Source of the DNA: Flavonifractor porci
GTDB taxonomy: Bacteria; Bacillota; Clostridia; Oscillospirales; Oscillospiraceae
Reading direction: 5' to 3'
DNA length: 64,000 nt
NCBI RefSeq assembly: GCF_037572415.1
Contig: NZ_JBBHLB010000020.1
Coordinates: forward strand, 1 to 64,000
How positions within the stretch are numbered: the first letter of the stretch is position 1; each line of letters opens with the position of its first letter. The position numbers and the translations under genes are program-made. Of the stretch, positions 41,207 through 50,846 are shown one piece after another. Below the pieces are notes generated by a model that was not told the origin of the DNA, searched no databases, and saw only the letters and a list, made by a program, of their open reading frames with translations.

Positions 41207-42070
41207 ATGTGGGTCTCTGACGGATGGAAAGACTATGAACTGCTGGACTGCGGCGGGGGAGAGCGGCTGGAGCGCTGGGGTAAGTTTACCCTGGTGCGGC
41301 CCGACCCCCAGGCTATTTGGCGCCCTGAGGGGCGTCATCCCGGCTGGAACCGGTATGACGCCCGGTATCAGCGCTCCTCCACCGGCGGCGGGCGCTGGGT
41401 GAAAAAGGCCCTGCCCGAGCGGTGGACGCTGGGCTATCAGGAGCTTACCTTTAACATCAAGCCCATGAACTTCAAGCACACCGGCCTGTTCCCTGAGCAG
41501 GCCGCCAACTGGGACTTTGCCATGGAGCGTATCCGTTCCGCCGGCCGGCCCATCAGCGTGCTCAACCTGTTTGCCTACACCGGCGGAGCCACCGTGGCCT
41601 GCGCCGCGGCGGGGGCCAGCGTGTGCCATGTGGACGCCGCCCGTGGCATGGTAAGCTGGGCCCGGGAGAATGCCGCTTCCTCCGGCCTGGGCGACGCGCC
41701 CATCCGCTGGATCGTGGACGACTGCGGCAAGTTTGTGGAGCGGGAGATCCGCCGGGGACGGAAGTATGACGCTGTCATTATGGACCCGCCCTCCTATGGA
41801 CGGGGCCCCTCCGGCGAGATCTGGAAGCTGGAGGAGAACCTGTTCCCCTTTGTGGAGCTGGTGACCGGGGTGCTGTCGGACAACCCTCTGTTCTTCCTCA
41901 TCAACTCCTACACCACCGGCCTGGCTCCCTCGGTGCTCACCTATCTGCTGGAGACCCTGGTGGCCCGGAAGCACGGCGGCCATACCGACAGCCAGGAACT
42001 GGGCCTGCGGGTGACTGCCACCGGCCTGGCGCTGCCCTGCGGCGCTACCGGCCGCTGGCTGTGCGACTAA
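41207..42070 (+). CDS. Class I SAM-dependent (RlmI/RlmK-like) methyltransferase
   Basis: 287 residues without the usual PUA domain. FKHTGLFPEQAANWDF, motif I VLNLFAYTGGATVACAAAGA, VDAARGMVSWARENA and the catalytic DPPSYGRG. Resembles rRNA cytosine-C5 methyltransferases of the RlmI/RlmK C-terminal type. ATG 41207 is six bases after GGGAGG. Target RNA not deducible. Confidence 0.88.
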   Translation: MWVSDGWKDYELLDCGGGERLERWGKFTLVRPDPQAIWRPEGRHPGWNRYDARYQRSSTGGGRWVKKALPERWTLGYQELTFNIKPMNFKHTGLFPEQAANWDFAMERIRSAGRPISVLNLFAYTGGATVACAAAGASVCHVDAARGMVSWARENAASSGLGDAPIRWIVDDCGKFVEREIRRGRKYDAVIMDPPSYGRGPSGEIWKLEENLFPFVELVTGVLSDNPLFFLINSYTTGLAPSVLTYLLETLVARKHGGHTDSQELGLRVTATGLALPCGATGRWLCD

Positions 42071-42082
42071 AAAGGAGAGACT

Positions 42083-42943
42083 ATGGGACAGACCATTCTT
42101 GAGACAAAGGATCTGCACTTCCGCTATGACGATGGGGAAGGCCCCTCTCCGGTGGTGCTGGACGGGGTGGACCTCCAGATCCAGGAGGGTACCTTCGTGG
42201 CGGTGCTGGGCCATAACGGTTCGGGGAAATCCACCCTGGCCAAGCACCTGAACGCCATTTTGCTGCCCTCCGGCGGCAAGGTGTATGTGGACGGGATCGA
42301 CACCGCCGATGAGGCCAAGCTGCTGGGCATCCGGCGCACCGTGGGCATGGTGTTCCAGAACCCGGACAACCAGATCGTTGCCAACGTGGTGGAGGAGGAC
42401 GTGGCCTTCGCTCCGGAGAACCTGGGAGTACCCCCGGAGGAGATCCGCCGCCGGGTGGACGACGCCCTGAAGGCGGTGGGGATGTATGAATACCGGGAGC
42501 ACGCCCCCCATCTGCTCTCCGGCGGCCAGAAGCAGCGGGTGGCCATTGCCGGCGTCATCGCCATGCAGCCCCGGTGCATCGTGCTGGACGAGCCCACTGC
42601 CATGCTGGACCCCATCGGTCGGGCGGAGGTCTTGAAGACGATCAAGGAACTTAACCGCACCGACCGGGTGACGGTGGTGCTCATCACCCACCACATGGAC
42701 GAAGCCGCTCAGGCCGACCGTCTGGTGGTCATGGCCCGGGGCAAGGTCATTGCCGACGGCGCCCCCCGGGAGGTATTCCAGCAGGTGGAGGCGCTGAAGG
42801 AAGTGGGCCTCACCGTACCCGAGACCACCGAGCTTCTGTGGGAACTGCGGAAGGCAGGGGCGGACGTCTCCCTGGACGCCCTCAGCGACGAGGCGTGCGC
42901 CCAGGAATTGTATCAGCTGCTGAACCAGGGCGTTACCTTGTAG
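42083..42943 (+). CDS. ecfA1: ECF transporter ATPase EcfA1
   Basis: 286 residues. Walker A GHNGSGKST, Q-loop VFQNPDNQIV (EcfA-type), signature LSGGQKQRVAIAG, Walker B CIVLDEPTAMLDP, switch His in LITHHMDE. Energises vitamin and metal uptake with EcfA2-EcfT and S-components such as that at 20168. The stop codon TAG is formed at the left edge of a MITE-like insertion. Confidence 0.95.
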   Translation: MGQTILETKDLHFRYDDGEGPSPVVLDGVDLQIQEGTFVAVLGHNGSGKSTLAKHLNAILLPSGGKVYVDGIDTADEAKLLGIRRTVGMVFQNPDNQIVANVVEEDVAFAPENLGVPPEEIRRRVDDALKAVGMYEYREHAPHLLSGGQKQRVAIAGVIAMQPRCIVLDEPTAMLDPIGRAEVLKTIKELNRTDRVTVVLITHHMDEAAQADRLVVMARGKVIADGAPREVFQQVEALKEVGLTVPETTELLWELRKAGADVSLDALSDEACAQELYQLLNQGVTL

Positions 42944-43104
42944 GGTGTATCTGAAAAGTCTTGGCACCCGCTCTTTCAGCCCAAATTTCGCCATGCTTCC
43001 GAATTTTTATTTGAAATCCGCCCAGGATTCCTGCATAAAAGTTCGTTGCCTGACAAAATTTTTGCTTGAAATTTCGGGCACCCCGACTTATCAGATGCAC
43101 CCTA
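42941..43104. mobile_element. MITE-like element between ecfA1 and ecfA2
   Basis: Terminal inverted repeats 42942-42960 and 43085-43103 match at 17 of 19 positions (AGGGTG-ATCTGA-AAGTC), and both ends are flanked by TA. TA duplication is characteristic of IS630/Tc1-mariner insertions. The 164-bp element has no coding capacity, is AT-richer than its neighbours, and splits an operon that is normally contiguous. Confidence 0.85.
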
Positions 43105-43141
43105 AGAGGAATGCACCATTGTGATAAAGGACTGAAGCAAA

Positions 43142-44008
43142 TTGGAACCGATTATTCAGACGGAGCGCCTGAGTCATATCTATTCCGCCGGCACCCCCTT
43201 TGAACACGGGGCCCTGGTGGATGTGGACTTCACCGCCTACCGCGGGGAGTACCTGGGCATCATTGGTCACACCGGCTCGGGCAAATCCACCCTGATCCAG
43301 CACCTCAACGGCCTGTTAAAGCCCACCTCGGGCAGAGTGCTCTTTGAGGGCAAGGACATCTGGGAGAGCAAGGAGCGTACCCGCCAGACCCGCTTTCAGG
43401 TGGGACTGGTGTTCCAGTACCCCGAGTATCAGCTCTTTGAGGAGACCGTTTATAAGGATATCGCCTTCGGCCCCGGCAACATGGGGCTGGAGCCCGACGA
43501 GATCGACCGCCGGGTGCGGCAGGCCGCCCAGTTTGTGGGCCTGAAGGAGGAGACTCTGGAGAAGTCCCCCTTTGAGCTCTCCGGCGGTCAGAAGCGCCGG
43601 GTTGCCATTGCCGGCGTCATTGCCATGGAGCCCTCGGTGCTTATTTTGGACGAGCCCACCGCCGGTCTGGACCCGGTGGGCGTGGAGTCCATTCTGGGCA
43701 ACATCCACGACTACCATGTGGCCAAGAACGCCACCATCATCATCGTCTCCCACTCCATGGAGGAGATGGCCCGGACGGTGGACCGCATCGTAGTGGTCAA
43801 CGACGGCAGGATCCCCTTCTCCGGCGCTCCCCGGGAGGTATTTGCCCACGGGGACGAGCTGGAGCGCATGGGGCTGGGCGTGCCCGCCATGACCCGGGTG
43901 TTCCACCGGCTGCGTGCCATGGGAGTGGACATCGACCCCTCGGTGTATACCATCCAACAGGCCAGAGACGCCATTCTGGCGGCGATGGCCCGAAAGGAGG
44001 GGGAATAA
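43142..44008 (+). CDS. ecfA2: ECF transporter ATPase EcfA2
   Basis: 288 residues. Walker A GHTGSGKST, Q-loop VFQYPEYQLF (EcfA2-type), LSGGQKRRVAIAG, LILDEPTAGLDP, SHSMEE. Start is probably TTG 43142 with only a weak AAAGGA upstream; the MITE may have replaced the original ribosome site region. Followed two bases later by ecfT. Confidence 0.95.
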   Translation: MEPIIQTERLSHIYSAGTPFEHGALVDVDFTAYRGEYLGIIGHTGSGKSTLIQHLNGLLKPTSGRVLFEGKDIWESKERTRQTRFQVGLVFQYPEYQLFEETVYKDIAFGPGNMGLEPDEIDRRVRQAAQFVGLKEETLEKSPFELSGGQKRRVAIAGVIAMEPSVLILDEPTAGLDPVGVESILGNIHDYHVAKNATIIIVSHSMEEMARTVDRIVVVNDGRIPFSGAPREVFAHGDELERMGLGVPAMTRVFHRLRAMGVDIDPSVYTIQQARDAILAAMARKEGE

Positions 44009-44009
44009 G

Positions 44010-44822
44010 ATGGCCCTGAAAGACATCACTCTGGGACAGTATTTCCCCGGCAAGACCATCATCCACCGGCTGGACCCCCGTACCAAGCTGATCGGAACCA
44101 TCGCCTATATCGTGGCCCTGTTCCTGGCCGCCAATGTGGTGACCTACGCCATTTTGCTGGTGCTGCTGGCCGCCCTCATCGCCATTTCCAAGGTGGGGCT
44201 CAAGAGCATTCTGCGGGGCATGAAGCCCATCTTCATCATTATCCTGATCACCGCCATTCTGAACCTGTTCTTTACCCCCGGTCAGGGAGAACCACTGGTG
44301 TCCTGGTGGGTGTTTACCATCTACGCCGAGGGCATCCGGGCGGCGGTGTTCATGATCCTGCGGATCATGATGCTCATCACCTGCACCTTCCTGCTGACCT
44401 ACACCACCTCGCCCATTATGCTCACCGACGGCCTGGAGAAGCTGCTCAGCCCCCTGAAGGTGATCCGGGTGCCCATCCATGAACTGGCCATGATGATGTC
44501 CATCGCTCTGCGGTTCATCCCCACCCTCATTGAGGAGACCGACAAGATCATGTCTGCTCAGAAGGCCAGAGGCGCCGATTTCGACAGCGGCAACCTGATC
44601 CGCAAGGCCCGCGCCCTGGTGCCTCTGCTGGTGCCCCTGTTCATTTCCGCCTTCCGCCGGGCCGACGAGCTGGCGGTGGCCATGGAGTGCCGGTGCTACC
44701 ACGGCGGCAGCGGACGCACCCGCCTGCGCCAGCTGAAGATGAAGGGCGTGGACATTCTTGCCCTGCTGCTGTCGGTGGCCCTGTGTGTGGGTATCGGCGT
44801 ACTGGCCCACTACGGTTGGTGA
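44010..44822 (+). CDS. ecfT: ECF transporter transmembrane protein EcfT
   Basis: 270 residues, about six membrane helices. RLDPRTKLIGTIAYIVALF at the N-terminus and the coupling motifs AQKARGADF and MECRCYHGG (Ala-Arg-Gly type helices that contact the ATPases). ATG 44010 directly follows the ecfA2 stop. Confidence 0.95.
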   Translation: MALKDITLGQYFPGKTIIHRLDPRTKLIGTIAYIVALFLAANVVTYAILLVLLAALIAISKVGLKSILRGMKPIFIIILITAILNLFFTPGQGEPLVSWWVFTIYAEGIRAAVFMILRIMMLITCTFLLTYTTSPIMLTDGLEKLLSPLKVIRVPIHELAMMMSIALRFIPTLIEETDKIMSAQKARGADFDSGNLIRKARALVPLLVPLFISAFRRADELAVAMECRCYHGGSGRTRLRQLKMKGVDILALLLSVALCVGIGVLAHYGW

Positions 44823-44866
44823 GGCACCACAATTTTTACCAAAATTTAAGATTTACTGAAGGACTT

Positions 44867-45616
44867 ATGAGAAATATTGCGTTAAGATTGATGTATGTGG
44901 GCACGGCCTACCACGGCTGGCAGGTTCAGAAGAACGCCGTCACCGTGGCCGAGACTCTGGAGAAGGCCCTGGCCACGGTGGTGGGCCATCCGGTGAAGTG
45001 TACCGGCGCGGGCCGCACCGACGCCGGGGTCCACGCAGAGACCTATGTGGCCAACTTCCGCACCACCTCCCGCATTCCCTGCGACCGGCTGCCCCTGGCG
45101 GTGAATACCCGGCTGCCCGACGACATCGTGGTGGTGAAGGCCACCGAGGTGCCGGAGGAGTTCAACGCCATTGGCTCCTGTGTGAAAAAGGAATACACCT
45201 ACCGGATCTACAACTCCCATATCCGCAATGCCTTCTATGTGGACCGGGCCTGGTTCTACCCCAAGCACCTGGACGAGGGGATCATGGGGCGGGCGGCCTC
45301 CCACTTTGTGGGTACTCACGACTTTGCCGCCGTCCGCAGTGTGGGCACCGAGACCCGCACCACTGTGCGGACGGTCCACTACTTCAATATCACCCGCAGC
45401 GGTCTGATGATCGAATGTAAGGTGTGTGCCGACGGTTTCCTGTACAACATGGTGCGGGCCATGGTGGGCACCTGTGTCTATGCCGCCGAGGGCAAGTTCT
45501 CTCCCGACGACGTGCCCGCCATTCTGGAGGGCAGGAATCGTACCGCCGCAGGCCCCACGGTACCCGCCGGCGGCCTGTACATGACAAAGCTATGGTACCA
45601 TGAGGATGTGTTGTAA
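44867..45616 (+). CDS. truA: tRNA pseudouridine synthase A
   Basis: 249 residues. Catalytic Asp in GAGRTDAGVHAE, N-terminal YVGTAYHGWQVQ, and FLYNMVRAMVGTCV near the C-terminus. Modifies U38-40 of tRNA anticodon arms. ATG after GAAGGA. The ecfT-truA order is widely conserved in Firmicutes. Confidence 0.97.
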   Translation: MRNIALRLMYVGTAYHGWQVQKNAVTVAETLEKALATVVGHPVKCTGAGRTDAGVHAETYVANFRTTSRIPCDRLPLAVNTRLPDDIVVVKATEVPEEFNAIGSCVKKEYTYRIYNSHIRNAFYVDRAWFYPKHLDEGIMGRAASHFVGTHDFAAVRSVGTETRTTVRTVHYFNITRSGLMIECKVCADGFLYNMVRAMVGTCVYAAEGKFSPDDVPAILEGRNRTAAGPTVPAGGLYMTKLWYHEDVL

Positions 45617-46845
45617 TGCCTCGCCACATAATTTCCAAGAAGGCGCATAGACTGAACGAGGACAAGGACGCCAATCCCTCCCGTAAGGAGGAGAAGCGGC
45701 CCAATGTGGTGCTGCGGCTGCTGGCCTTTCTGCTCACGGTGGTCATGGTGCTGGGCGCCATCTTCCTCATCGTCAACTATGATAAACTGAATTTTGACTT
45801 CATCAAGCGGTGGTTCACCTACCGGGATCTGGAGCGGGGAGACGGAGGCCAGGCTGAGTCCTTCCCCTTCGACGGGGACAGTACGAGCACCTTTGCCAGC
45901 CTGGACGGCGACCTGCTGGTGTGTTCCACAACCGGCGTGCGGCTCTATTCGGCCAGCGGCCAGGTATATGTGAACCGTACCGTTGCCATGGAGCATCCGG
46001 TGGCGGTGGCCGCCGGGTCCACCGCTCTGGCCTACGACGCCGGGGGACAGACCCTGCTGGCCTGCCGGAACCGGGAGGAGGCCTTCGGCCTGGAGCTGGC
46101 GGAGGATGAGAAGGTGCTTTCCGCCGACGTGAACGGAAAGGGCTGGATGGTGACGGTGACCCAGGAGAGCGGCTATAAGGGCGTGGTCACGGTGTACGAC
46201 AGCCAGTTCCAGCCCCAGATGCAGGTGAGCCTGTCCAGCCGTTTTATCATGGATGCCGCCCTGTCGCCGGACAACAGCACGGTGGCGGTGCTCACCATGG
46301 GTCTCACCGACGGTACCTTCACCAGTCAGGTGGAACTCTATCCCACTGCGGGCGCCGCTTCCGACGCATCCCCCCAGGCCACCGGTACAGTGGGCGGCCA
46401 GGTGATCCTGGACATGACCTGGGACAGCAGCGGAATTTGGGCCCTGGGTGAGGACGAGGTCTATCATCTGGACGATTCCGCCGCCCTGACGGGCAGCTAT
46501 TCCTATTCCGACCGCTACCTGAAGGGCTTTTCCCTGGCGGGTGACGGCACCGCCGTTCTGCTGCTGGGCAAGTACCGGGCGGGCAGCACTGCTGAGCTGG
46601 TAGTGGTGGACACCCAGGGAGAGACCCGGGCAAGCCTGGCTCTGGACGAGCAGGTGCTGTCCATCTCGGCGGCCGGGCGGTATATCAGCCTGCTGACCGC
46701 GGATCAGATGAACATTTACGACCAGGATCTGTCGGTCTATCATTCCCTGGAAGGGACCCAGAGTGCCCGCAAGGTGCTCCAGCGCACCGACGGCAGCGTG
46801 CTGCTTATCGGCAACGACACCGCGCGGGTCTACCTGCCCCAGTAA
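45616..46845 (+). CDS. DUF5711 membrane-anchored beta-propeller-like protein
   Basis: 409 residues. Basic N-terminus, one membrane helix at 31-54 (VVLRLLAFLLTVVMVLGAIF), then an extracytoplasmic region of repeated beta strands (LVCSTTGVRLYSASG, ALAYDAGGQTLLAC, ISLLTADQMNIYDQ) that looks propeller-like. Function unknown. Coupled to truA by TAATG and adjacent to a CvpA-like gene, suggesting an envelope role. Confidence 0.8.
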   Translation: MPRHIISKKAHRLNEDKDANPSRKEEKRPNVVLRLLAFLLTVVMVLGAIFLIVNYDKLNFDFIKRWFTYRDLERGDGGQAESFPFDGDSTSTFASLDGDLLVCSTTGVRLYSASGQVYVNRTVAMEHPVAVAAGSTALAYDAGGQTLLACRNREEAFGLELAEDEKVLSADVNGKGWMVTVTQESGYKGVVTVYDSQFQPQMQVSLSSRFIMDAALSPDNSTVAVLTMGLTDGTFTSQVELYPTAGAASDASPQATGTVGGQVILDMTWDSSGIWALGEDEVYHLDDSAALTGSYSYSDRYLKGFSLAGDGTAVLLLGKYRAGSTAELVVVDTQGETRASLALDEQVLSISAAGRYISLLTADQMNIYDQDLSVYHSLEGTQSARKVLQRTDGSVLLIGNDTARVYLPQ

Positions 46846-46860
46846 AATCGGAGGAACCCT

Positions 46861-47568
46861 ATGGCAATCGTATTTGAATTGATCGTTGTGGCAATATTGG
46901 CGGTTTTTGTGCTGCTGGGCATCAAGCGGGGACTGGTTTTGTCCCTGTGCGGCCTGATCGGTGTGCTGATCGCCTTCGGCGGCGCCGGCGTGCTGGCCCG
47001 TACCCTGTCACCCATGGTGGCTGATGCCCTGGAGCCCAAATTTGCCGCCGCCATCGAGGAGCAGCTGGACCAGCAGATCCAGGCCAGCCTGGAGGAGAAC
47101 GGCCAGACAGGGGAGGGAGCACCCACCCCGGATACCCTGCCTCTTCAGGACGTGCTCAACGCCCTGCGTGACATGGGCTTCTATGAGCCCCTGATCAACA
47201 GCGTCAACCAGGCGGTGGAGAACGGTATGACCGAGGTGGCCGCCAGCGCCGCCGCCAAAGTGGCGGCAGCCATCGCCCAGTCGGCGGCCTATCTCATCCT
47301 GTTCCTGGTGGGTTTTGTGGTCATTCTCATTTTGTGGAAGATCGTAAGCCGGGCCCTGGACCTGGTGGCCCGCCTGCCGGTGCTCCACTTCCTGAATAAG
47401 ACCCTGGGCGCGGTATTCGGCCTGCTCCAGGGCTGCCTGATCCTGTTTATCGCCGCCTGGGCCATTCAGTTCATGGGTAATCTGATCCCGGCGGAGACGG
47501 TGGAGCACACGGTGCTGCTGAAATTCTTCATGACCACCAACCCCCTGAGCCTGCTTTCCGGTGTGTGA
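46861..47568 (+). CDS. CvpA-family membrane protein
   Basis: 235 residues, four membrane segments in two pairs (N-terminal VFELIVVAILAVFVLLGIKRG, the usual CvpA opening; C-terminal LLQGCLILFIAAWAIQF) with a long hydrophilic insertion between. Homologs affect colicin V export, envelope or biofilm traits; exact role unknown. Confidence 0.85.
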   Translation: MAIVFELIVVAILAVFVLLGIKRGLVLSLCGLIGVLIAFGGAGVLARTLSPMVADALEPKFAAAIEEQLDQQIQASLEENGQTGEGAPTPDTLPLQDVLNALRDMGFYEPLINSVNQAVENGMTEVAASAAAKVAAAIAQSAAYLILFLVGFVVILILWKIVSRALDLVARLPVLHFLNKTLGAVFGLLQGCLILFIAAWAIQFMGNLIPAETVEHTVLLKFFMTTNPLSLLSGV

Positions 47569-47612
47569 TCGGCAGCGATCTGAGAAAAAGAGAGAAATTC
47601 AGGTGAATCGAC

Positions 47613-48152
47613 ATGACAGTCCCCAATATTCTGTCCCTGTTCCGGCTGTTTCTGGTGCCGGTGTTCGCGGTGGTGTTTTTCCAGCCCATACCGGACGCCC
47701 ATACCTGGGCGGCCCTCATCTATCTGGTGGCCTTTGTGACCGATATCGCCGACGGCTGGATCGCCCGCCACTTTAACCAGATCAGTAAGCTGGGCCGCAT
47801 TCTGGACCCTGCCGCTGACAAGTGGATGACCTTTACGGTTATTATCTGCATTACAGTGGACGGTATCATCCCCCTGTGGGCGGTGATCGTGTTTTTCTGC
47901 AAGGAGCTGTGCATGGCCATCGGCGGTTATCTCATGTATCGCCGTCTGGGGGATGTGATCCCCTCCAACTGGCTGGGCAAGCTGTCCACCGGCGTGTTCT
48001 TTGTGGTGTGCGTGGCCCTGATGCTGTTCCCCGCCATCCCCAGAGCGGGGCGTACCGCTATGATCGGCGGAGCGCTGGCACTGACGCTGCTGGCGCTGGC
48101 AGGGTACGTGTATCAGTATTGCAAGGCCATGCGGGAAAGAAAGCCGGCCTGA
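47613..48152 (+). CDS. Second CDP-alcohol phosphatidyltransferase
   Basis: 179 residues, about five membrane helices. Catalytic motif intact: DIADGWIARHFNQISKLGR...DPAADK. Paralogous to pgsA at 16486 but clearly divergent. Could make PGP, cardiolipin or another phospholipid headgroup product. Which of the two is the essential PgsA cannot be decided from sequence. Confidence 0.9.
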   Translation: MTVPNILSLFRLFLVPVFAVVFFQPIPDAHTWAALIYLVAFVTDIADGWIARHFNQISKLGRILDPAADKWMTFTVIICITVDGIIPLWAVIVFFCKELCMAIGGYLMYRRLGDVIPSNWLGKLSTGVFFVVCVALMLFPAIPRAGRTAMIGGALALTLLALAGYVYQYCKAMRERKPA

Positions 48153-48242
48153 TTCATACCCAGTTCATAATTTCAGATTAGAATCATCTCTCCGGGGAGA
48201 GGGCCCCCATGGGACCGTCCCCGTCAAAGGAGCTGAACATAT

Positions 48243-50789
48243 ATGCAACCCACACTTTGTACCAGATGTCATAAGAATGTGGCCGTCATCTTCATTCAGA
48301 AGATGGAGGGCGGCACCACCAAGAGTGAGGGGCTGTGCCTCAAGTGCGCCAAGGAAATGGGCATTAAGCCCGTGGAAGATATGATGCAGAAGATGGGCAT
48401 CACCGACGAGGACCTGGAGGGACTGACCAACGAAATGATGTCCGCCTTCGGGGGAGCCGAGGGCATGGAGGGCCTGGTGCCCAGCGACGACGGCGACCAG
48501 GACGAGGAAGACGAGGGCAAGACCGCCACCTTCCCCTTCCTGAACAAGCTGTTCGGCGGCGGGGCCCAGAACCCCCAGAACCAGCCCCCCGAGCGGGAGA
48601 ATAACCGCTCTGAACGGGCGGATAAGGACAAGAAGGGCGACAAGCCCCCCAAACGGAAGTTTTTGGAGAACTACTGCATCTCCCTGACCCAGAAGGCTGC
48701 CGAGGGCAAGCTGGACAAGATCATCGGTCGGGACGAGGAGATCCAGCGCACCATCCAGATCCTCAACCGCCGGCAGAAGAACAACCCCTGCCTCATCGGC
48801 GAGCCTGGCGTGGGCAAGACCGCCATCGCCGAGGGCCTGGCTCAGAAGATTTACCAGCGGGACGTACCCTACAAGCTGCTGGACAAGGAGGTCTACCTGC
48901 TGGACCTGACCGCCCTGGTGGCGGGCACCCAGTTCCGGGGCCAGTTTGAGAGCCGCATGAAGGGCCTGATTGAGGAGATCAAGAAGCTGGGCAACATCAT
49001 CCTGGTGATCGACGAGGTCCACAACATCGTGGGCGCCGGCGACGCCGAGGGGTCCATGAACGCCGCCAATATCCTCAAGCCCGCCCTCAGCCGGGGGGAG
49101 ATCCAGGTCATCGGCGCCACCACCCTCACCGAGTACCGTAAATACATTGAGAAGGACTCCGCCCTGGAGCGGCGGTTCCAGCCGGTGATGGTGGAGGAGC
49201 CCTCCATTGAGGACAGCATCAAGATCATCAAGGGCATCGCCCCCTACTATGAGAAGTACCACTTCGTCTCCATCTCTCCTGAGATGTGCCGCCTGGCGGT
49301 GACCATGAGCGAGCGGTATATCACCGACCGCTTCCTGCCCGACAAGGCCATCGACCTCATTGATGAGGCCTGCTCCGATGTGAACCTCCACAACAAGGCC
49401 CTGGCCCGTGAGGTGGAGGTGAAGAAGGAGCTGGAGTCCCTGGGTCAGGAGCGGGAGAACCTGATGGTAGAGGCCAACGACCGGGACTACAAGCGCCAGA
49501 CCGCTCTAAAGAACAACGAGAGCCGCCAGGGCGAGATCCGCCGGGAGCTGAACAAGCTCACCGCCGAGCACGATTCCCTCATGGGCAATCCCGCCACCAC
49601 CGAGGCCCTGGGGGCCAACGAACGCCGTCAGGCCAACTTCCGCAAGGAACTGGACAACCTGGCCGCCGAGCGGGAGAAGCTGATGGCCGACCAGGGCAGC
49701 AGCAAGGACTACGAGCGGCTGGCCGCCATCAAGAGCCGGGAGATCCAGCTTCAGGACGAGCTGAGCAAGCTGGACGCCCAGAGTGCCCCGCCCCTGACGG
49801 TGGAGCACCTGGCCCGGGTCATCGAACTGTGGACCAAGATCCCCGCCAGCCAGATCCAGGAGGCCGAGTATGAGCGCCTGGCCAAGCTGGAGGACCGGCT
49901 GCGCGAGCACCTCATCGGCCAGGACGAGGCGGTCCACGCCGTGGCTGCCGCCGTTCGCCGCGGCCGGGTGGGCATCGCCTCCAAGCGCAAGCCGGTGTCC
50001 TTCATCTTTGTGGGCTCTACCGGCGTGGGCAAGACCGAGCTGGTCAAGCGGCTGGCCATGGATATGTTCCACTCTCCCGAGTCCCTCATCCGGCTGGATA
50101 TGTCGGAGTTTATGGAGAAGTTCGCCGTTTCCCGCATCATTGGCTCGCCCCCGGGCTATGTGGGCTATGACGAGGCCGGCCAGCTCACCGAGAAGGTGCG
50201 CCGCAAGCCCTACTGCGTCATCCTCTTTGATGAGATCGAGAAGGCCCATCCCGATGTGCTCAACATTTTGCTCCAGATTCTGGACGACGGACACATCACC
50301 GACGCTCAGGGCCGCAACGTGAATTTCGAGAACACCGTCATCGTTATGACCTCCAACGCGGGCAGCGACGCCCGTACCTCCGCCGGCAGCGTGGGCTTCG
50401 GCCGTACCGCCGACCAGCAGGGGAGGGAGCGGGCCATGAAGGCCCTGGAGTCCTTCCTGCGGCCTGAGTTCATCAACCGGGTGGACGAGATCGTCTACTT
50501 CAACAAGCTCACCGAGGACAACTTCAAGGCCATCGCCGCCATCATGCTGGGTGAGCTGCGGGATACCCTCAAGGAGAAGGGCATCACCTTCACCTGGGAC
50601 GATGCTCTGCTGGACCACCTGGTCCGCAAGTCCTACTCCCAGACCTACGGCGCCCGCAACCTGCGCCGCCAGATTCAGAAGGACCTGGAGGACGACATCG
50701 CCACCAAGCTCATCGACAGCTACCTCCATCCCATCTCCGCCATCCACGCCACGTCGGACGGGGAGAAGGCCGTTATTACAGCGGAATAA
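48243..50789 (+). CDS. ClpC-like AAA+ ATPase with McsA-type zinc finger N-terminus
   Basis: 848 residues. Instead of a Clp N-domain it starts with two CxxC pairs (CTRCHKN and CLKCAKEMG) resembling McsA, then an acidic linker. AAA-1: GEPGVGKTAIAEGLA, VIDEVHNIVGAG. A long charged coiled-coil middle domain spans about residues 390-520. AAA-2: GSTGVGKTELVKRLA and ILFDEIEKAHPDV. A ClpP-binding LGF/IGF-type loop is not obvious. Probably a stress unfoldase with a built-in metal or arginine-phosphate-related adaptor module. Confidence 0.9.
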   Translation: MQPTLCTRCHKNVAVIFIQKMEGGTTKSEGLCLKCAKEMGIKPVEDMMQKMGITDEDLEGLTNEMMSAFGGAEGMEGLVPSDDGDQDEEDEGKTATFPFLNKLFGGGAQNPQNQPPERENNRSERADKDKKGDKPPKRKFLENYCISLTQKAAEGKLDKIIGRDEEIQRTIQILNRRQKNNPCLIGEPGVGKTAIAEGLAQKIYQRDVPYKLLDKEVYLLDLTALVAGTQFRGQFESRMKGLIEEIKKLGNIILVIDEVHNIVGAGDAEGSMNAANILKPALSRGEIQVIGATTLTEYRKYIEKDSALERRFQPVMVEEPSIEDSIKIIKGIAPYYEKYHFVSISPEMCRLAVTMSERYITDRFLPDKAIDLIDEACSDVNLHNKALAREVEVKKELESLGQERENLMVEANDRDYKRQTALKNNESRQGEIRRELNKLTAEHDSLMGNPATTEALGANERRQANFRKELDNLAAEREKLMADQGSSKDYERLAAIKSREIQLQDELSKLDAQSAPPLTVEHLARVIELWTKIPASQIQEAEYERLAKLEDRLREHLIGQDEAVHAVAAAVRRGRVGIASKRKPVSFIFVGSTGVGKTELVKRLAMDMFHSPESLIRLDMSEFMEKFAVSRIIGSPPGYVGYDEAGQLTEKVRRKPYCVILFDEIEKAHPDVLNILLQILDDGHITDAQGRNVNFENTVIVMTSNAGSDARTSAGSVGFGRTADQQGRERAMKALESFLRPEFINRVDEIVYFNKLTEDNFKAIAAIMLGELRDTLKEKGITFTWDDALLDHLVRKSYSQTYGARNLRRQIQKDLEDDIATKLIDSYLHPISAIHATSDGEKAVITAE

Positions 50790-50795
50790 GCGTAA

Positions 50796-50831
50796 AAAAC
50801 CAGGGTGTGCCTTACGGCGCACCCTGGTTTT
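50796..50831. terminator. Terminator between clpC-like gene and proC
   Basis: AAAACCAGGGTGTGCC pairs with GGCGCACCCTGGTTTT (one G-U) around TTAC; T4 on both strands between convergent genes. Confidence 0.88.
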
Positions 50832-50846
50832 CTGTTTATGGAGTTG

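Noticed and set aside
16486..48152. Two pgsA-like genes as a recent duplication
   Set aside because: The proteins differ throughout except for the catalytic motif, so they are old paralogs with probably distinct products.
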